DNA of 64,000 nt, taken from contig NZ_CP066786.1 of the NCBI RefSeq assembly GCF_016598595.1, positions 953,501-1,017,500 of the forward strand, in the 5' to 3' direction. Numbering within the stretch: the first letter of the stretch is position 1; each line of letters opens with the position of its first letter. The notes beneath the pieces are model-generated. The model had not been told where the DNA came from. It ran no database searches and was given only the letters and a program-made list of their open reading frames with translations. Shown piece by piece: positions 13,122-23,634 of this stretch. The position numbers were made by a program, and so were the translations under genes. The DNA comes from Martelella lutilitoris. GTDB lineage: Bacteria; Pseudomonadota; Alphaproteobacteria; Rhizobiales; Rhizobiaceae.

Positions 13122-13529
13122 ATGACAGAGACAGGTTATATCGGCAGAGAGCACCGCAATGTGGGTTTCGGTGAGGCTCTCCGACTTGGTTTCAGCAATT
13201 ACGCATTGTTTCGCGGGCGGTCATCACGCGGCGCCTTCTGGTTCTGGGTGCTCGGGACCGCGATCGTCAGCGTGATTTTGTCCGGCATCGACTATGTCCT
13301 TTTCGGCAGTTCGCAGCCGGGCTTTCTTGGCGGTATCTGGAGCCTTGCCATCCTGGTGCCGAATATTGCGGTTGCCGCGCGCCGTCTGCATGATGTCAAC
13401 CACAGTGGCTGGTGGCTGCTTCTTGTCTTCACCGGCATCGGCATCCTGCTGCTGCTTTTCTGGTACGTCCAGCCGGGACAGGCGCAGACCAATGATTTCG
13501 GTCCCGATGTCGAAGCCGGGAAGGGCTGA
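13122..13529 (+). CDS. DUF805 family inner-membrane protein
   Basis: Encodes 135 aa. It begins with a short cytoplasmic segment and then FGEALRLGFSNYALFRGRSSRGAFWFW, the DUF805 pattern (R-x-S-R-x-x-F/Y-W). Three to four membrane helices follow, with RRLHDVNHSGWW between the second and third, the most conserved part of the family. Function is not established; relatives are YhaH/YhaI. ATG 13122 follows GAGGAGCAGGGG; the open frame upstream is not conserved-looking. A possible promoter (CTTGCC-N17-TATCCT) lies at 13055-13083. Confidence 0.85.
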   Translation: MTETGYIGREHRNVGFGEALRLGFSNYALFRGRSSRGAFWFWVLGTAIVSVILSGIDYVLFGSSQPGFLGGIWSLAILVPNIAVAARRLHDVNHSGWWLLLVFTGIGILLLLFWYVQPGQAQTNDFGPDVEAGKG

Positions 13530-13648
13530 GGCGCAGCGTATTTGCAAGTAAGGCGCGTTTGAAGGCGGATGTCTTCGAACGGGCTCGCGGCCGTTCACCG
13601 GACTGTGATCGCAGGCGGGTCTTCTGCGTGGCGTGAGGCCCTTTGCGT

Positions 13649-13667
13649 TTACCATTCGGTAACCATC
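13649..13667 (+). promoter_or_regulatory. TTTACC/GGTAACCAT motif before the lytic transglycosylase
   Basis: TTTACCATTCGGTAACCAT, 35 bp before the start of the transglycosylase. An almost identical 19-mer (17 of 19 positions) lies in front of the polysaccharide deacetylase at 38535-38553. TAACCAT resembles a CtrA half-site, but the full CtrA box is not present. Confidence 0.45.
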
Positions 13668-13702
13668 TTTCTCCAGAATCACGCGCGAGAAGGAGACGTC
13701 CG

Positions 13703-14989
13703 ATGTCCAGGTTCCGACTGCTCAATGCCGTCCGCGTCGTGTGTGCGCTTGCCGCCTTCATGCTTGCCTTCGCGGCGGGCGCGGGGGTTTCCAGCGTCGC
13801 CAACGCCTATGACCGCGGCCAGGTCGACCGCCAGTTCCGGAACTGGCTGGCGACCGACATGCGCAGCGCCGCCCTGCGTTCGGGCGTCTCGGCAAATGTC
13901 TATGACCGCGTCACGCAAGGCCTTTCGATCAACTGGTCGCTCCCCGATCTCGTGCCGCCGGGCACGACTCCGCCGCAAAAGCGCGCGCAGACCCAGCCGG
14001 AATTCTCCGAGCCGGGACCTTATTTCTCCGAAAACAATCTGAACTATCTCGCCGTCAAGGGACGTCAGCTTTACAACCAGTACAAGCCGGTTCTCGATCA
14101 GATCGAGGCGCGCTACGGCGTGCCGGGACGCATCGTGCTCGCCATCTGGGGGCGGGAAATGGGCTACGGCGCGGCGGAGGAAAAATACGACATTCTCCAG
14201 GTGCTCGGCACCAAGGCGTTCATGACCGGCTCGCGCCAGCAGATGTTCCAGCGCGAGTTCATCGCTGCACTCCAGATCATCCAGAGCGGCGCCGCCCCCC
14301 TCGACAAGCGCAAGGCCTCCTGGGCCGGCGCTTTCGGCCAGCCGCAGCTGATGCCGTCGAACTTCCAGAACTATGCGGTCGATTTTGACGGCGACGGCGT
14401 CATCGACGTCTGGGACTCGGTGCCGGATTCGCTTGCGACCATCGCCAAGCATCTGGCAAGCGACGGTTGGGAGCGCGGCCGTGACTGGGGCTATGAGGCC
14501 GTCATTCCCGACAATGTCTCCTGTGCGCAGGAAGGGCCGGACAATGCCCGGCCGATCTCGGCCTGGGTCAAGCAGGGCATCGACCGCGTCCAGGGAAAGA
14601 GCTTTCCGGCGGACGAATTGCGCGAACCCGGCCTGATGCTGGTGCCGCAGGGCCGCTACGGGCCGGAATTCATCGTCACGCCGAATTTCTACGTGCTGAA
14701 GAAATACAACAATTCCGATCTCTACGCCCTCTTCGTCGGCAACCTCGCAGACCGCATCCAGTATGGCATGGGCGCTTTCGTTCAGCCCTGGCAGCGCACC
14801 GGCACGCTTCTGCGCTCCGATGTCGCGGCCATGCAGAAGAAGCTGATGGGCATGGGCTACGACACCGGCGGCGCCGACGGCCTCGTCGGCTACAAGACCC
14901 GCCGCTCCATCGGCGACTGGCAGATGCGCAACCGTGTGAGCCAGACCTGCTGGCCGACGCCTGAGCTGAAGAACGAATTGCTGCGGTAA
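13703..14989 (+). CDS. Lytic murein transglycosylase, MltB type, with peptidoglycan-binding domain
   Basis: Encodes 428 aa with a signal peptide (residues 1-36, ending ANA). The SLT_2 domain covers about 85-340: the catalytic Glu is in IVLAIWGREMGYG, followed by GTKAFMTGSRQQMFQREF, WAGAFGQPQLMPSNF and DFDGDGVIDVWDS. Residues about 365-425 form a PG_binding_1 domain (DVAAMQKKLMGMGYDTGGAD). The enzyme cleaves the glycan strands of peptidoglycan in the periplasm, leaving anhydromuramyl ends. No lipobox is seen, so it is soluble rather than a lipoprotein. Start ATG 13703 follows AGAAGGAGACG; the upstream frame is open but lacks an equally good start. Confidence 0.92.
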   Translation: MSRFRLLNAVRVVCALAAFMLAFAAGAGVSSVANAYDRGQVDRQFRNWLATDMRSAALRSGVSANVYDRVTQGLSINWSLPDLVPPGTTPPQKRAQTQPEFSEPGPYFSENNLNYLAVKGRQLYNQYKPVLDQIEARYGVPGRIVLAIWGREMGYGAAEEKYDILQVLGTKAFMTGSRQQMFQREFIAALQIIQSGAAPLDKRKASWAGAFGQPQLMPSNFQNYAVDFDGDGVIDVWDSVPDSLATIAKHLASDGWERGRDWGYEAVIPDNVSCAQEGPDNARPISAWVKQGIDRVQGKSFPADELREPGLMLVPQGRYGPEFIVTPNFYVLKKYNNSDLYALFVGNLADRIQYGMGAFVQPWQRTGTLLRSDVAAMQKKLMGMGYDTGGADGLVGYKTRRSIGDWQMRNRVSQTCWPTPELKNELLR

Positions 14990-15063
14990 TCGCGGATAGG
15001 CTGAGTATTGTCCTTTCGGGATTTTGAAGGTGCCGCCGGATGAGGGCGACCCTGCCCGGGGAA

Positions 15064-15570
15064 TTATAGCTGTCGCGCGGCCCTCAACGTTTTCCGGATG
15101 TAGGTGTTTGCAGACCGGAAATGCGATGGCCCGGAGGCTTCGGCATACCGGCCAAGCGTCCATTTTCCGGTTCAGGCATAAACGCCTTGCGCGTAGAGGT
15201 CATGATCTTCCCGGGAGGCAATGAAGGACCGCAGCTTCTTGCAGGCGGTTTCAAACTCACGGAGTAAATCTGCCCACGGCGTATCGTTGCCCTTCAGATA
15301 AAGCGGTGCGTTATAGGCCTTGAGCTGGTTCCACTTGTAGCCCTTTGCCGGCACGGATACCTCCCGTCCGGCAACGCCGTCTTCGAACCATTGGTGGAAC
15401 ATGCCCATCCAATGGGTGCGGTGCGCGATGATGCCTTTGATCGTGGTCGTGTCTTCAGGAGACGACAAGGTTGAGGTCTGTTCGTCAACTGACGCAAGTG
15501 TCTGCCTCAATCGCGCCAGTTCCCCGTCGAAGACGGCCAGCAATTCGGTTTTGTTCGTCGCTGCTACCAT
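15064..15570 (-). pseudogene. ClbS/DfsB-type (DUF1706, DinB-like) gene with an in-frame TGA
   Basis: The first 132 codons read as a ClbS/DfsB four-helix protein (TNKTELLAVFDGELARLRQT, HRTHWMGMFHQWFEDG, PAKGYKWNQLKAYNAPLY). The frame stops at a TGA at 15172-15174. In the same frame the next codons give TGKWTLGRYAEASGPSHF and RSANTYIRKTLR, the conserved end of the family, to a TAA at 15064-15066. The full length of about 168 codons equals the usual family length. The TGA sits where relatives often carry Trp, so TGG to TGA is the simplest explanation. ClbS-like proteins protect DNA from genotoxins; here the product is probably truncated and inactive. Confidence 0.75.
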
Positions 15571-15738
15571 GGTTTATCGATACGAATATCGGGCGATCCA
15601 TACGTTGATTCCGGTCAAACCAATGCGTTTCGCCCTTGGTGCGGCCGCGCAAACGGCCCTGGCGGGATGCTGGCGAATATCCGGCATTTGCGGGTAAGCT
15701 TCGAGCAAATGATGCAAAAGCCCGACGTCAGTCCCGCG

Positions 15739-17385
15739 TCAGTGATGCTGGTGATGCATGTGGTAGGGGCGGTTGAACACCTCGTCGCGCGGCGGGATCG
15801 CCTGCCGCTCGATCATGCGGCGGACTTCCGGCCTTCCCTCGCCACGATGCAGTTCGCGGATGCGGTCCAGGTTTTCGGCGTCGGCGACGGTGCGGCGCTG
15901 GTTGTGGCGCACGTAATCCACCCAGGTCGGTGCGTGGTAGGTCTCGATCCACACCTCCGGATCGGCGATATCGCGCATCAGCGCCCATTTGCGCGCGCCG
16001 TCGCGCTTGCGGATGCGGCGCCGCTCGATCATCAGTCGCAGAAACTCCTCCGTGTCGTCCGGGCTGATGATAAAGCGGGTCTCGACCACGATGGGACCGC
16101 TGCGGGCCAGCATGTCGACCTTGGTTTCGGGCGTCTGGAATCGGTTCAGAGGGTCTAGATTGAGGCTTTCAAGCGCGGGCATCTTCAGGAACAGGCCGAT
16201 CGCCGCGCCAAGCGCCATCACGCCGGCGGCGGCGACGAAGGCAAGCGTGATCGAATAGTTCTCGGCCACCTGGCCCCAGAGCCAGCTGCCAAGCGCCATG
16301 CCGCCGAAGGAGGCGGTCTGGTAGAGGGACAGCGCCCGGCCGACCACCCAGCGCGGGGTTGTGAGCTGCACCACCGTGTTGAACAGCGAAAGCGTGAGGA
16401 CCCAGCAGGCCCCCGCGAAAAGCAGGGCGAGACAATCGAGCACGAGCGAGGTCGACAGGCCGATCGCGACGGCGCTTGCCGCGAAGATCAGAAAGGAGAC
16501 GGCGACGATCGCCTCGTTTGAAAGGCGGGCGCGGGCATGCGCGTTGGCAAAGGCGCCGCCGATCGCGCCGATGCCGAAGGCGCCGAGCATGATGCCGAAG
16601 GTCTGCGGTCCGCCGGCGATCACGTCACGCGCCACGACCGGCAGAAGCGCCAGCACCGAAACCGAGGCAAGGCCAAAGATAAAGGCGCGCAGCAACACTT
16701 TCAGGATGTTCGGCGACATCACGACATAGCGCAGGCCCGCGCCGATGGCCGTCGTCATCTTCTCGCGCGGCAACGGGCTTTCCGGGCGGCGGAATTTCCA
16801 TCGGTAGACGACGGTGAGAAGGCCGAGATAGGAAAAGGCGTTGACCGTGAAGGCGGCCGCCCCGCCGCCGATGGCCACGATGGTGCCGCCGATGGCCGGG
16901 CCGAGGCTGCGGGTAATATTGAAGCCGACGGAGTTGAGCGTGACCGCGCCGGGCAGGTCCGAACGCGGCACCATATCGCCGACGGAGGCCTGCCAGGAGG
17001 GGTTGTTGAGCGCGTTGCCGCAGCCGATGAGGAAGGTGAACGCCAGAAGCAGCCACGGCGTGATCAGTCCGCTGATGGCGACGATCGCCAGGAGCACGGA
17101 AACCGTGAACATGAATGCCTGGGCCGAGAGAATCACCCTGCGGCGGTCGAAGCCGTCGGCGATCGCGCCGGCCAGAAGCGCAAACAGCATCACCGGCAAC
17201 GTTGTTGACGCCTGCACCAGGGCCACCATGCTTTCCGAAGCGGAAATCGACGTCATCATCCACGCCGCGCCGACATTCTGGATCATGCTGCCGAGATTGG
17301 AGGCAACCGAGGCGAGCCAGATATAGCGGAAGGTCGGATGGGAAAAGGGCGCGAAGAGTGATTTCGGGTCTGGCGCGGGCTGCAT
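15739..17385 (-). CDS. MFS transporter, EntS/MFS_3 type with C-terminal soluble domain
   Basis: Encodes 548 aa. Twelve membrane helices occupy about residues 15-420. The loop between helices 2 and 3 has [15 protein letters not shown], the MFS motif A, and [26 protein letters not shown] is the signature of the enterobactin-exporter-like MFS_3 family. Residues 430-548 form a soluble domain ([20 protein letters not shown]) resembling a ferredoxin-like monooxygenase barrel, as in other long MFS_3 members. The last residues are unusually His-rich (YHMHHQHH). It is probably an exporter of small molecules; the substrate is unknown. The start at 17385 gives [11 protein letters not shown]; 10 more codons are open upstream. 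It is divergent from the rimP operon. Confidence 0.82.
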   Translation of the reverse strand: MQPAPDPKSLFAPFSHPTFRYIWLASVASNLGSMIQNVGAAWMMTSISASESMVALVQASTTLPVMLFALLAGAIADGFDRRRVILSAQAFMFTVSVLLAIVAISGLITPWLLLAFTFLIGCGNALNNPSWQASVGDMVPRSDLPGAVTLNSVGFNITRSLGPAIGGTIVAIGGGAAAFTVNAFSYLGLLTVVYRWKFRRPESPLPREKMTTAIGAGLRYVVMSPNILKVLLRAFIFGLASVSVLALLPVVARDVIAGGPQTFGIMLGAFGIGAIGGAFANAHARARLSNEAIVAVSFLIFAASAVAIGLSTSLVLDCLALLFAGACWVLTLSLFNTVVQLTTPRWVVGRALSLYQTASFGGMALGSWLWGQVAENYSITLAFVAAAGVMALGAAIGLFLKMPALESLNLDPLNRFQTPETKVDMLARSGPIVVETRFIISPDDTEEFLRLMIERRRIRKRDGARKWALMRDIADPEVWIETYHAPTWVDYVRHNQRRTVADAENLDRIRELHRGEGRPEVRRMIERQAIPPRDEVFNRPYHMHHQHH

Positions 17386-17511
17386 CAATGTTCTCTGTTT
17401 CCAAATGCCGGGCATCTGCCGGGCGTCTCCGGCAGCGCACTATAGGCCCTTGCGGTGCCGCTTGCCTATACGCACTGCAGCGGGTCCGGTCCGGCACCAT
17501 GGCGATAAAAC

Positions 17512-17540
17512 TTGCAATTTGCGCGGCAAGGGATTATTTA
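17512..17540 (+). promoter_or_regulatory. Putative housekeeping promoter of the rimP-nusA-infB operon
   Basis: TTGCAA-N17-TATTTA. The attenuator-like hairpin starts about 25 bp downstream, so transcripts from here would carry it in their leader. Confidence 0.4.
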
Positions 17541-17566
17541 CGGCTGAAATTCTTGATCGTCAGATG

Positions 17567-17597
17567 AAGAGTGGGGCCTCGCGGACCCGCTCTTTTT
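17567..17597 (+). terminator. Attenuator-like intrinsic terminator in the rimP leader
   Basis: Stem AAGAGTGGG / CCCGCTCTT (one T-G pair) around a 10-nt loop, followed at once by a T-run (TTTTTT). It lies about 60 bp before the rimP start and inside the transcription unit rather than between operons. A rimP leader attenuator has been described for alphaproteobacteria. The divergent MFS gene starts further upstream and is read away from here, so this is not its terminator. Confidence 0.65.
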
Positions 17598-17656
17598 TGT
17601 TTGGCGCGGGAGGCGGTCGCGGCCGCCGGGAGCAACTTTTGACAGATTTGACACAG

Positions 17657-18265
17657 ATGGCGGACAAAGCAAGAGAAGAGCGGCTGATCGTGGAAACGGG
17701 CATCGACAAGAAGATCGCCGACATGATCGAGCCCGTTCTGGAAGATATCGGCTTCAAGCTCGTGCGCGTCAGGCTTTCCGGCCAGAACGGACTGACGCTG
17801 CAGATCATGGCCGAGCGTTTCGACGGCACCATGACGGTGGAGGATTGCGAGGAGGTCTCGCAGGCCGTTTCGCCGGTGCTCGATGTGGAAGACCCGATTA
17901 ACCGGGCCTACCATCTGGAAGTGTCCTCGCCGGGCATCGACCGGCCGATGGTGCGCAAATCAGATTTCTACCGCTGGAAGGGTCACCTCGTGAAGTGCGA
18001 GACGTCGGTTCTCGTCAACGACCGCAAGCGCTTCCGCGGCCGCATCATCGAAGCCGATGTCGATGGCATCACGCTTCTGCGCGACGGCGTTGCCTACGGC
18101 GAGCCGCCCGAGGTGACCATTCCCTTCACCGCGCTCTCGGATGCCAAGCTGGTGCTGACCGACGAACTGATCCGTGAGGCGCTGAGGGCCGACAAGCTCG
18201 CCAAGCAGAAGGCGGCGAACGAAAACGACGACGAGGAAGATGTCGCCGACGGCGACGACAATTAA
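17657..18265 (+). CDS. rimP: Ribosome maturation factor RimP
   Basis: Encodes 202 aa. RimP binds the 30S subunit and helps late assembly. The N-terminal domain contains [20 protein letters not shown] and [35 protein letters not shown] is the family signature; the Sm-like C-terminal domain follows. The tail is acidic (residues about 185-202, rich in Asp and Glu), as in other Rhizobiales. The frame is open to 17405, but that part spans the promoter and hairpin; the ATG at 17657 starts the recognisable protein. It is the first gene of rimP-nusA-ylxR-infB. Confidence 0.93.
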   Translation: MADKAREERLIVETGIDKKIADMIEPVLEDIGFKLVRVRLSGQNGLTLQIMAERFDGTMTVEDCEEVSQAVSPVLDVEDPINRAYHLEVSSPGIDRPMVRKSDFYRWKGHLVKCETSVLVNDRKRFRGRIIEADVDGITLLRDGVAYGEPPEVTIPFTALSDAKLVLTDELIREALRADKLAKQKAANENDDEEDVADGDDN

Positions 18266-18358
18266 GACAGACGCCATGGCCCCGGAACGGGCGGCATGCG
18301 ATTTCAGGATATTGACGGAACCGGCGCGGTTCCGCTTGCAAGGACGGAGACCCGTAAA

Positions 18359-20029
18359 ATGGCAGTAAGTGCGAACCGGCTGGAACTGTTGCAGATCGCC
18401 GATGCGGTGGCGCGTGAAAAATCGATCGATCGCGAGATCGTCCTGACCGCCATGGCCGACGCCATCCAGAAGGCGGCCAAGTCGCGTTACGGATCGGAGA
18501 CCAATATCCGCGCCGACATCAATCCCAAGACCGGCGAGATCCATCTTCAGCGCCTGCTCGAAGTGGTCGAGGAAGCCGAGGATTACAGCACGCAGATCCC
18601 GCTGGCGCTGGCGCTTGACCGAAACCCGGAAGCCAAGCTCGGCGATTTCATCGCCGACCCGCTGCCGCCGATGGATTTCGGTCGCATCGCCGCCCAGTCG
18701 GCCAAGCAGGTGATCGTCCAGAAGGTGCGCGAGGCCGAGCGCGACCGCCAGTACGACGAATACAAGGACCGCATCGGCGAGATCGTCAACGGCACGGTCA
18801 AGCGCGTCGAATATGGCAATGTCATCGTCGATCTCGGCCGTGGCGAAGCCATTATCCGCCGCGATGAGATGATCCCGCGCGAAGTGCCGCGCTACGGCGA
18901 CCGCATCCGCGCCTATGTCTATGATGTGCGCCGCGAGCAGCGCGGGCCGCAGATCTTCCTGTCGCGCACCCATCCGCAGTTCATGGTCAAGCTCTTCACC
19001 ATGGAAGTGCCGGAAATCTATGACGGCATCATCACCATCAAGTCGGTTGCCCGTGATCCGGGTTCGCGCGCCAAGATCGCCGTGATCTCGTCGGATTCGT
19101 CGATCGACCCGGTCGGCGCCTGCGTCGGCATGCGCGGCAGCCGCGTCCAGGCCGTTGTCGGCGAACTGCAGGGCGAGAAGATCGACATCATTCCGTGGTC
19201 GGAGGATCCGGCCTCCTTCATCGTCAACGCGCTGCAGCCGGCCGAAGTCGCCAAGGTGGTGCTGGACGAGGACGCCGAGCGCATTGACGTTGTTGTTCCG
19301 GACGACCAGCTGTCGCTGGCGATCGGCCGTCGCGGCCAGAATGTCCGTCTCGCCTCGCAACTGACGGGCTGGGACATCGACATCATGACGGAGAACGAGG
19401 AATCCGAACGCCGTCAGAAGGAATTCAACGAACGGTCGCAGCTGTTCATGGATGCGCTGGACGTTGACGAGATGGTCGGACAGGTTCTGGCGTCCGAAGG
19501 CTTTGCGGCCATCGAGGAACTCGCTTATGTCGAGCTTGACGAAATTTCCTCGATCGAGGGCTTCGACGAGGAGACGGCGGAAGAAATCCAGATGCGCGCC
19601 AAGGAATTCCTCGAGCGCCAGGAAGCCGAACTTGACGAGAAGCGCCGCGAACTCGGCGTTTCCGACGACCTGCGCCAGATCGACGGCATGACGCTGGCGA
19701 TGATGGTCGCGCTTGGCGAGGACGATATCAAGACGATGGAAGACTTCGCCGGTTGCGCCGCTGACGATCTTGTCGGCTGGACCGAGCGTCAGAACGGCCA
19801 GACCAAGCGTTTCGAAGGCACGCTCTCGGGCTTTGACCTGTCGCGGGTGGAAGCCGAGAACATGGTCGTGCAGGCGCGTCTGGCTGTTGGCTGGATCAAC
19901 GAGGAAGACCTCGCGGTTGCCGAAGAGGCGAGCGAGGACGAGGACGGCCTGGCGGAAGACGGCGTTGCCGAGGAAGGCGTCGTCGAAGAGGCCGCTTCGT
20001 CCGATGACGAAGCCGGCAAGAGCGCGTAA
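18359..20029 (+). CDS. nusA: Transcription termination/antitermination factor NusA
   Basis: Encodes 556 aa. NusA binds RNA polymerase and nascent RNA, promoting pausing, termination or antitermination. The N-terminal domain starts [20 protein letters not shown]. The S1 domain covers about 135-200 ([20 protein letters not shown]). Two KH domains follow ([19 protein letters not shown] near 255-280 and [16 protein letters not shown] near 320-340). The C-terminus has two helix-hairpin-helix AR-like repeats and an acidic tail. ATG 18359 matches the family N-terminus. It sits 93 bp after rimP. Confidence 0.96.
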   Translation: MAVSANRLELLQIADAVAREKSIDREIVLTAMADAIQKAAKSRYGSETNIRADINPKTGEIHLQRLLEVVEEAEDYSTQIPLALALDRNPEAKLGDFIADPLPPMDFGRIAAQSAKQVIVQKVREAERDRQYDEYKDRIGEIVNGTVKRVEYGNVIVDLGRGEAIIRRDEMIPREVPRYGDRIRAYVYDVRREQRGPQIFLSRTHPQFMVKLFTMEVPEIYDGIITIKSVARDPGSRAKIAVISSDSSIDPVGACVGMRGSRVQAVVGELQGEKIDIIPWSEDPASFIVNALQPAEVAKVVLDEDAERIDVVVPDDQLSLAIGRRGQNVRLASQLTGWDIDIMTENEESERRQKEFNERSQLFMDALDVDEMVGQVLASEGFAAIEELAYVELDEISSIEGFDEETAEEIQMRAKEFLERQEAELDEKRRELGVSDDLRQIDGMTLAMMVALGEDDIKTMEDFAGCAADDLVGWTERQNGQTKRFEGTLSGFDLSRVEAENMVVQARLAVGWINEEDLAVAEEASEDEDGLAEDGVAEEGVVEEAASSDDEAGKSA

Positions 20030-20035
20030 GGACCG

Positions 20036-20698
20036 GTGACCACGCCCCGCAAAGCGGCTGAAGAGGCGGCGATGAACGATCGGACCTGCATCGTGACCCG
20101 CAAGACCGGCGGACCGGATGATCTGATCCGCTTCGTCGCCGGTCCCGACGGCCAGGTGGTTCCCGATCTGAAACGTGAACTGCCGGGCAGGGGGTGCTGG
20201 GTAACGGCCGAGCGCTGGGCGGTCGACAAGGCCGTGGCCAAGGGGTTTTATGCCCGGGCGCTCAAGCAGAAGGTCGTTGCGCCGGCCGATCTCGGCGCAA
20301 CCGTCGACATGTTGATGGCGCGCCAGCTTGCGGGTATGATGAACATGGCCCGCAAGGCGGGCGAGTTCGTCGCTGGGTCGGCCAAGGTCGATCTTGCGGT
20401 GAGAAGCGGCGTGGCTCTTGCCACCTTTCATGCCGCCGATGCCGCCGCCGATGGCAGGCGCAAGCTTGACCAGGCCCGCAAGGCTTTCTGGCTTCAGATG
20501 GAGGCCGAAGGGCCGATTCCGGCGTTTGTCCCTTTCGGGGCAGCGGAAATCGACACTCTTTTGCATGAGAATGCGTTTAAACATGCCGCGGCGCTTGCGG
20601 GAAAGGCCGGAGAAGGTGTAGTGAAGCGCGCGATGATGCTTCAAAGGTACCGGGCCGCTCCCGGAACTGAAGGAAAAGCCGCGATGACGAACAAATGA
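20036..20698 (+). CDS. YlxR-type RNA-binding protein fused to an L7Ae-like domain
   Basis: Encodes 220 aa from a GTG start 6 bp after nusA (an internal ATG at 20072 is an alternative). Residues about 13-85 are the YlxR/DUF448 fold: [20 protein letters not shown] and [20 protein letters not shown]. Residues about 90-190 resemble an L7Ae/eL8 RNA-binding domain ([20 protein letters not shown], then a short segment on availability of a protein pair). Both domains bind RNA; in Gram-positives they are separate genes (ylxR and ylxQ) at the same place between nusA and infB. The role in translation or RNA decay is not settled. Confidence 0.88.
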   Translation: MTTPRKAAEEAAMNDRTCIVTRKTGGPDDLIRFVAGPDGQVVPDLKRELPGRGCWVTAERWAVDKAVAKGFYARALKQKVVAPADLGATVDMLMARQLAGMMNMARKAGEFVAGSAKVDLAVRSGVALATFHAADAAADGRRKLDQARKAFWLQMEAEGPIPAFVPFGAAEIDTLLHENAFKHAAALAGKAGEGVVKRAMMLQRYRAAPGTEGKAAMTNK

Positions 20699-20801
20699 CG
20701 ACGTCACGGAATTTGGCCGTGCGCCAGAGCATGAATTTCAAAGCGGGAATTGTGTCCGTCTGAAGAGGACGGCGGTTCCCGCGCCAAGGAACGGGAACCG
20801 A

Positions 20802-23552
20802 ATGACGGACAGTAAAGACGACAAGACATCCAACGATACGGGCAAGAAGACACTGAAGCTTAAGCCGTCGGGTGTCAGCCAGGGCACCGTGCGCCAGGAT
20901 ATGGGGCGCGGTCGCAGCAAGGCGGTCGTGGTGGAAACACGCAAACGCCGGCTGCACAAGCCGAGCGAAGAGACAACATCGGCGCCTGCGGCAGGACAGC
21001 GCAACCCCGCTTCCGCTCAGGCCCGTCAGCCCGAGGGCCAGCAGGCCCGCCGCGCCGACGATGCCAACCGGCAGCCGCGCCAGAACCAGCCGAAGGGCCA
21101 GCCTTCGCGTCCGGGCGGCCAGAACCGCCAGCGCGGCGGCCAGCAGCCCGATCGCGGCAATGGCGGCCAGAATCGCCAGCGCGGCAATGTGCTGCATGAC
21201 CTTTCCCAGGGCGAGATGGATGCCCGCCGCCGTGCCCTGGTGATGGCGCAGCAGCGCGAGGCCGAAGAGGCCGAACGCCGCAAGCGCGAAGCGGAAGAGC
21301 GCCGCGTGGCCGAGGAGGCCGCCAAGCGCGAGGCCGAGGAAAAGGCCAGGCGCGAGGCCGAAGAGGCCAAGAAGCAGCCGGTCAAGGAAGAGGAGCCCGA
21401 GGCTCCGGAAGCCGTGGCGACCGCTGAGGCGCCTGCCGCTGCGGAACTGCCTCCGGGCGACGATGCCAAGCCGAGCCGTGCCGCCCCGCGCCACCGCCCG
21501 CAGGCCCGCACCGAGACTGACGAGGAGGGCGACGCCGGCCGCGGACGCAAGCCGCGCCGCGAGGGTGAAGACGCCGGCGGGCCCGCCCGCGGCAAGGCGT
21601 TGCGCCCGGAGGCGCCCGCCAAGCCCGCTTCGCGCCCGAAAGGCGCGGGTGAGCGCCGCCGCGGCAAGCTGACGGTGACCGCGGTCACCGGCGACGACGA
21701 GGGCGGCAGCCAGCGTGGCCGTTCGCTTTCGGCCATGCGCCGCCGCCAGGAAAAGATGCGCCGCGCCCAGATGCAGGAGCCGCGCGAGAAGGTTCTGCGC
21801 GAGGTCGTGCTGCCGGAGACCATCACCATTCAGGAACTGTCGCAGCGCATGTCCGAACGGGCTGTCGACGTGATCAAGTACCTGATGAAGGAAGGGCAGA
21901 TGATGAAGCCCGGCGACGTGATCGATGCGGATCTTGCCGAGCTGATCGCCACCGAATTCGGCCATACCGTAAAGCGGGTTGCCGAATCGGACGTTGAAGA
22001 GGGTATCTTCGACGTCAGCGATGACGAGGCCGATCTCGAGCCGCGTGCGCCGGTCGTGACCATCATGGGCCACGTCGACCACGGCAAGACCTCGCTCCTT
22101 GACGCGATTCGTCATGCCAATGTCGTTTCCGGCGAGGCAGGCGGCATCACCCAGCATATTGGCGCCTACCAGGTTGAGCAGGACGGCCAGAAGATCACCT
22201 TCATCGACACCCCCGGTCACGCCGCCTTTACCGCGATGCGTGCCCGCGGCGCCGAGGTGACGGATATTGCTATTCTGGTGGTCGCCGCTGACGACAGCGT
22301 CATGCCGCAGACGATCGAATCCATCAATCACGCCAAGGCGGCCGGCGTGCCGATCATCGTTGCCATCAACAAGATCGACAAGCCCGCCGCAGATGCCCAG
22401 AAGGTGCGCACCGAACTGCTTCAGCACGAAGTGTTCGTTGAAACCATGGGCGGCGAGACCCTGGAAGTCGAAGTTTCGGCCAAGACCGGCCAGAACCTCG
22501 ATAAACTTCTGGAAGCGATCCTGCTGCAGGCGGAAATTCTCGACCTCAAGGCCAATGCCGACCGCACGGCCGAGGGCGTTGTCATCGAAGCCCAGCTTGA
22601 CCGCGGTCGCGGTTCCGTCGCAACGGTCCTGGTGCAGAAGGGCACGCTGAAGCCGGGCCAGGTTCTGGTTGCCGGCGACCAGTGGGGCCGCGTGCGCGCA
22701 CTGATCAACGATCACGGCGAACATGTGAAGGAAGCCGGTCCGTCCATGCCGGTGGAAATCCTCGGTCTTGGCGGAACGCCGTCTGCCGGTGACCGCTTCG
22801 CCGTCGTCGAGAACGAATCGAAGGCGCGTGAGGTCTCCGAGTATCGCCAGCGGCTTGCCCGCGACAAGGCGGCGGCCCGTCAGTCCGGCTCGCGCGGTTC
22901 GCTCGAGCAGATGATGAGCCAGCTGCAGGATACCGGCCTCAAGGAATTCCCGCTGTTGATCAAGGGCGATGTCCAGGGCTCGGTCGAGGCAATCAACGCC
23001 GCGCTCGAAAAGCTCGGGACCGACGAAGTGCGCGCCCGCGTCGTTCATGCGGCGGCAGGCGGCATCACCGAATCGGATATCTCGCTTGCCGAGGCATCTG
23101 ACGCGGCGATCATCGGCTTCAACGTGCGTGCGAACGCGCAGGCCCGCCGCGCCGCCGAGCAGGCAGGCATCGAGATCCGCTATTACAACATCATCTACGA
23201 TCTGGTGGATGACGTGAAGGCGGCGATGTCGGGTCTCCTGTCGCCCGAGCGGCGCGAGACCTTCCTCGGCAATGCCGAGATCCTGGAAGTGTTCAACATT
23301 TCCAAGGTCGGCAAGGTCGCGGGTTGCCGCGTCACCGAAGGCAAGATGGAACGCGGCGCCGGCGTACGCCTGATCCGCGACAACGTGGTCATCCACGAAG
23401 GCAAGCTGAAGACGCTGAAGCGCTTCAAGGACGAAGTGTCCGAAGTGCCGGGCGGCCAGGAATGCGGCATGGCCTTCGAGAACTACGAGGACATCCGCGC
23501 CGGCGACGTCATCGAGGCCTTCCGCGTCGAGCATATCACCCGCACGCTCTGA
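20802..23552 (+). CDS. infB: Translation initiation factor IF-2
   Basis: Encodes 916 aa. IF-2 is the GTPase that places fMet-tRNA on the 30S subunit and promotes subunit joining. A long N-terminal region (1 to about 330) is low complexity, rich in Arg, Gln, Ala and Glu, with a coiled coil about 130-195. The conserved core has an IF2_N segment ([20 protein letters not shown]), then the G domain: G1 GHVDHGKTS at about 423-431, G3 DTPGHAAF and G4 NKIDKP. Domains II, III and IV follow. It is the last gene of the rimP operon, 103 bp after the ylxR-like gene, and is ended by a strong terminator. Confidence 0.96.
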   Translation: MTDSKDDKTSNDTGKKTLKLKPSGVSQGTVRQDMGRGRSKAVVVETRKRRLHKPSEETTSAPAAGQRNPASAQARQPEGQQARRADDANRQPRQNQPKGQPSRPGGQNRQRGGQQPDRGNGGQNRQRGNVLHDLSQGEMDARRRALVMAQQREAEEAERRKREAEERRVAEEAAKREAEEKARREAEEAKKQPVKEEEPEAPEAVATAEAPAAAELPPGDDAKPSRAAPRHRPQARTETDEEGDAGRGRKPRREGEDAGGPARGKALRPEAPAKPASRPKGAGERRRGKLTVTAVTGDDEGGSQRGRSLSAMRRRQEKMRRAQMQEPREKVLREVVLPETITIQELSQRMSERAVDVIKYLMKEGQMMKPGDVIDADLAELIATEFGHTVKRVAESDVEEGIFDVSDDEADLEPRAPVVTIMGHVDHGKTSLLDAIRHANVVSGEAGGITQHIGAYQVEQDGQKITFIDTPGHAAFTAMRARGAEVTDIAILVVAADDSVMPQTIESINHAKAAGVPIIVAINKIDKPAADAQKVRTELLQHEVFVETMGGETLEVEVSAKTGQNLDKLLEAILLQAEILDLKANADRTAEGVVIEAQLDRGRGSVATVLVQKGTLKPGQVLVAGDQWGRVRALINDHGEHVKEAGPSMPVEILGLGGTPSAGDRFAVVENESKAREVSEYRQRLARDKAAARQSGSRGSLEQMMSQLQDTGLKEFPLLIKGDVQGSVEAINAALEKLGTDEVRARVVHAAAGGITESDISLAEASDAAIIGFNVRANAQARRAAEQAGIEIRYYNIIYDLVDDVKAAMSGLLSPERRETFLGNAEILEVFNISKVGKVAGCRVTEGKMERGAGVRLIRDNVVIHEGKLKTLKRFKDEVSEVPGGQECGMAFENYEDIRAGDVIEAFRVEHITRTL

Positions 23553-23579
23553 TTTCAGTGTGCGGAAGCGAATTGGGAG

Positions 23580-23601
23580 AACCGGCTTCGGCCGGTTTTT
23601 T
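23580..23601 (+). terminator. Intrinsic terminator of the rimP-infB operon
   Basis: Stem AACCGGC / GCCGGTT closed by the very stable TTCG tetraloop, followed by six Ts. It begins 28 bp after the infB stop. Confidence 0.9.
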
Positions 23602-23634
23602 CATGCGCGGATTTTGCCGCGTCTCCAGAATCAG

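Noticed and set aside
17960..20707. A 915-codon open frame antisense to nusA/rimP
   Set aside because: Shadow frame; no domain pattern and it spans three well-supported genes.
20577..23534. A 985-codon open frame antisense to infB
   Set aside because: Shadow of the low-complexity and GTPase coding sequence of infB; no domain, no ribosome binding site.
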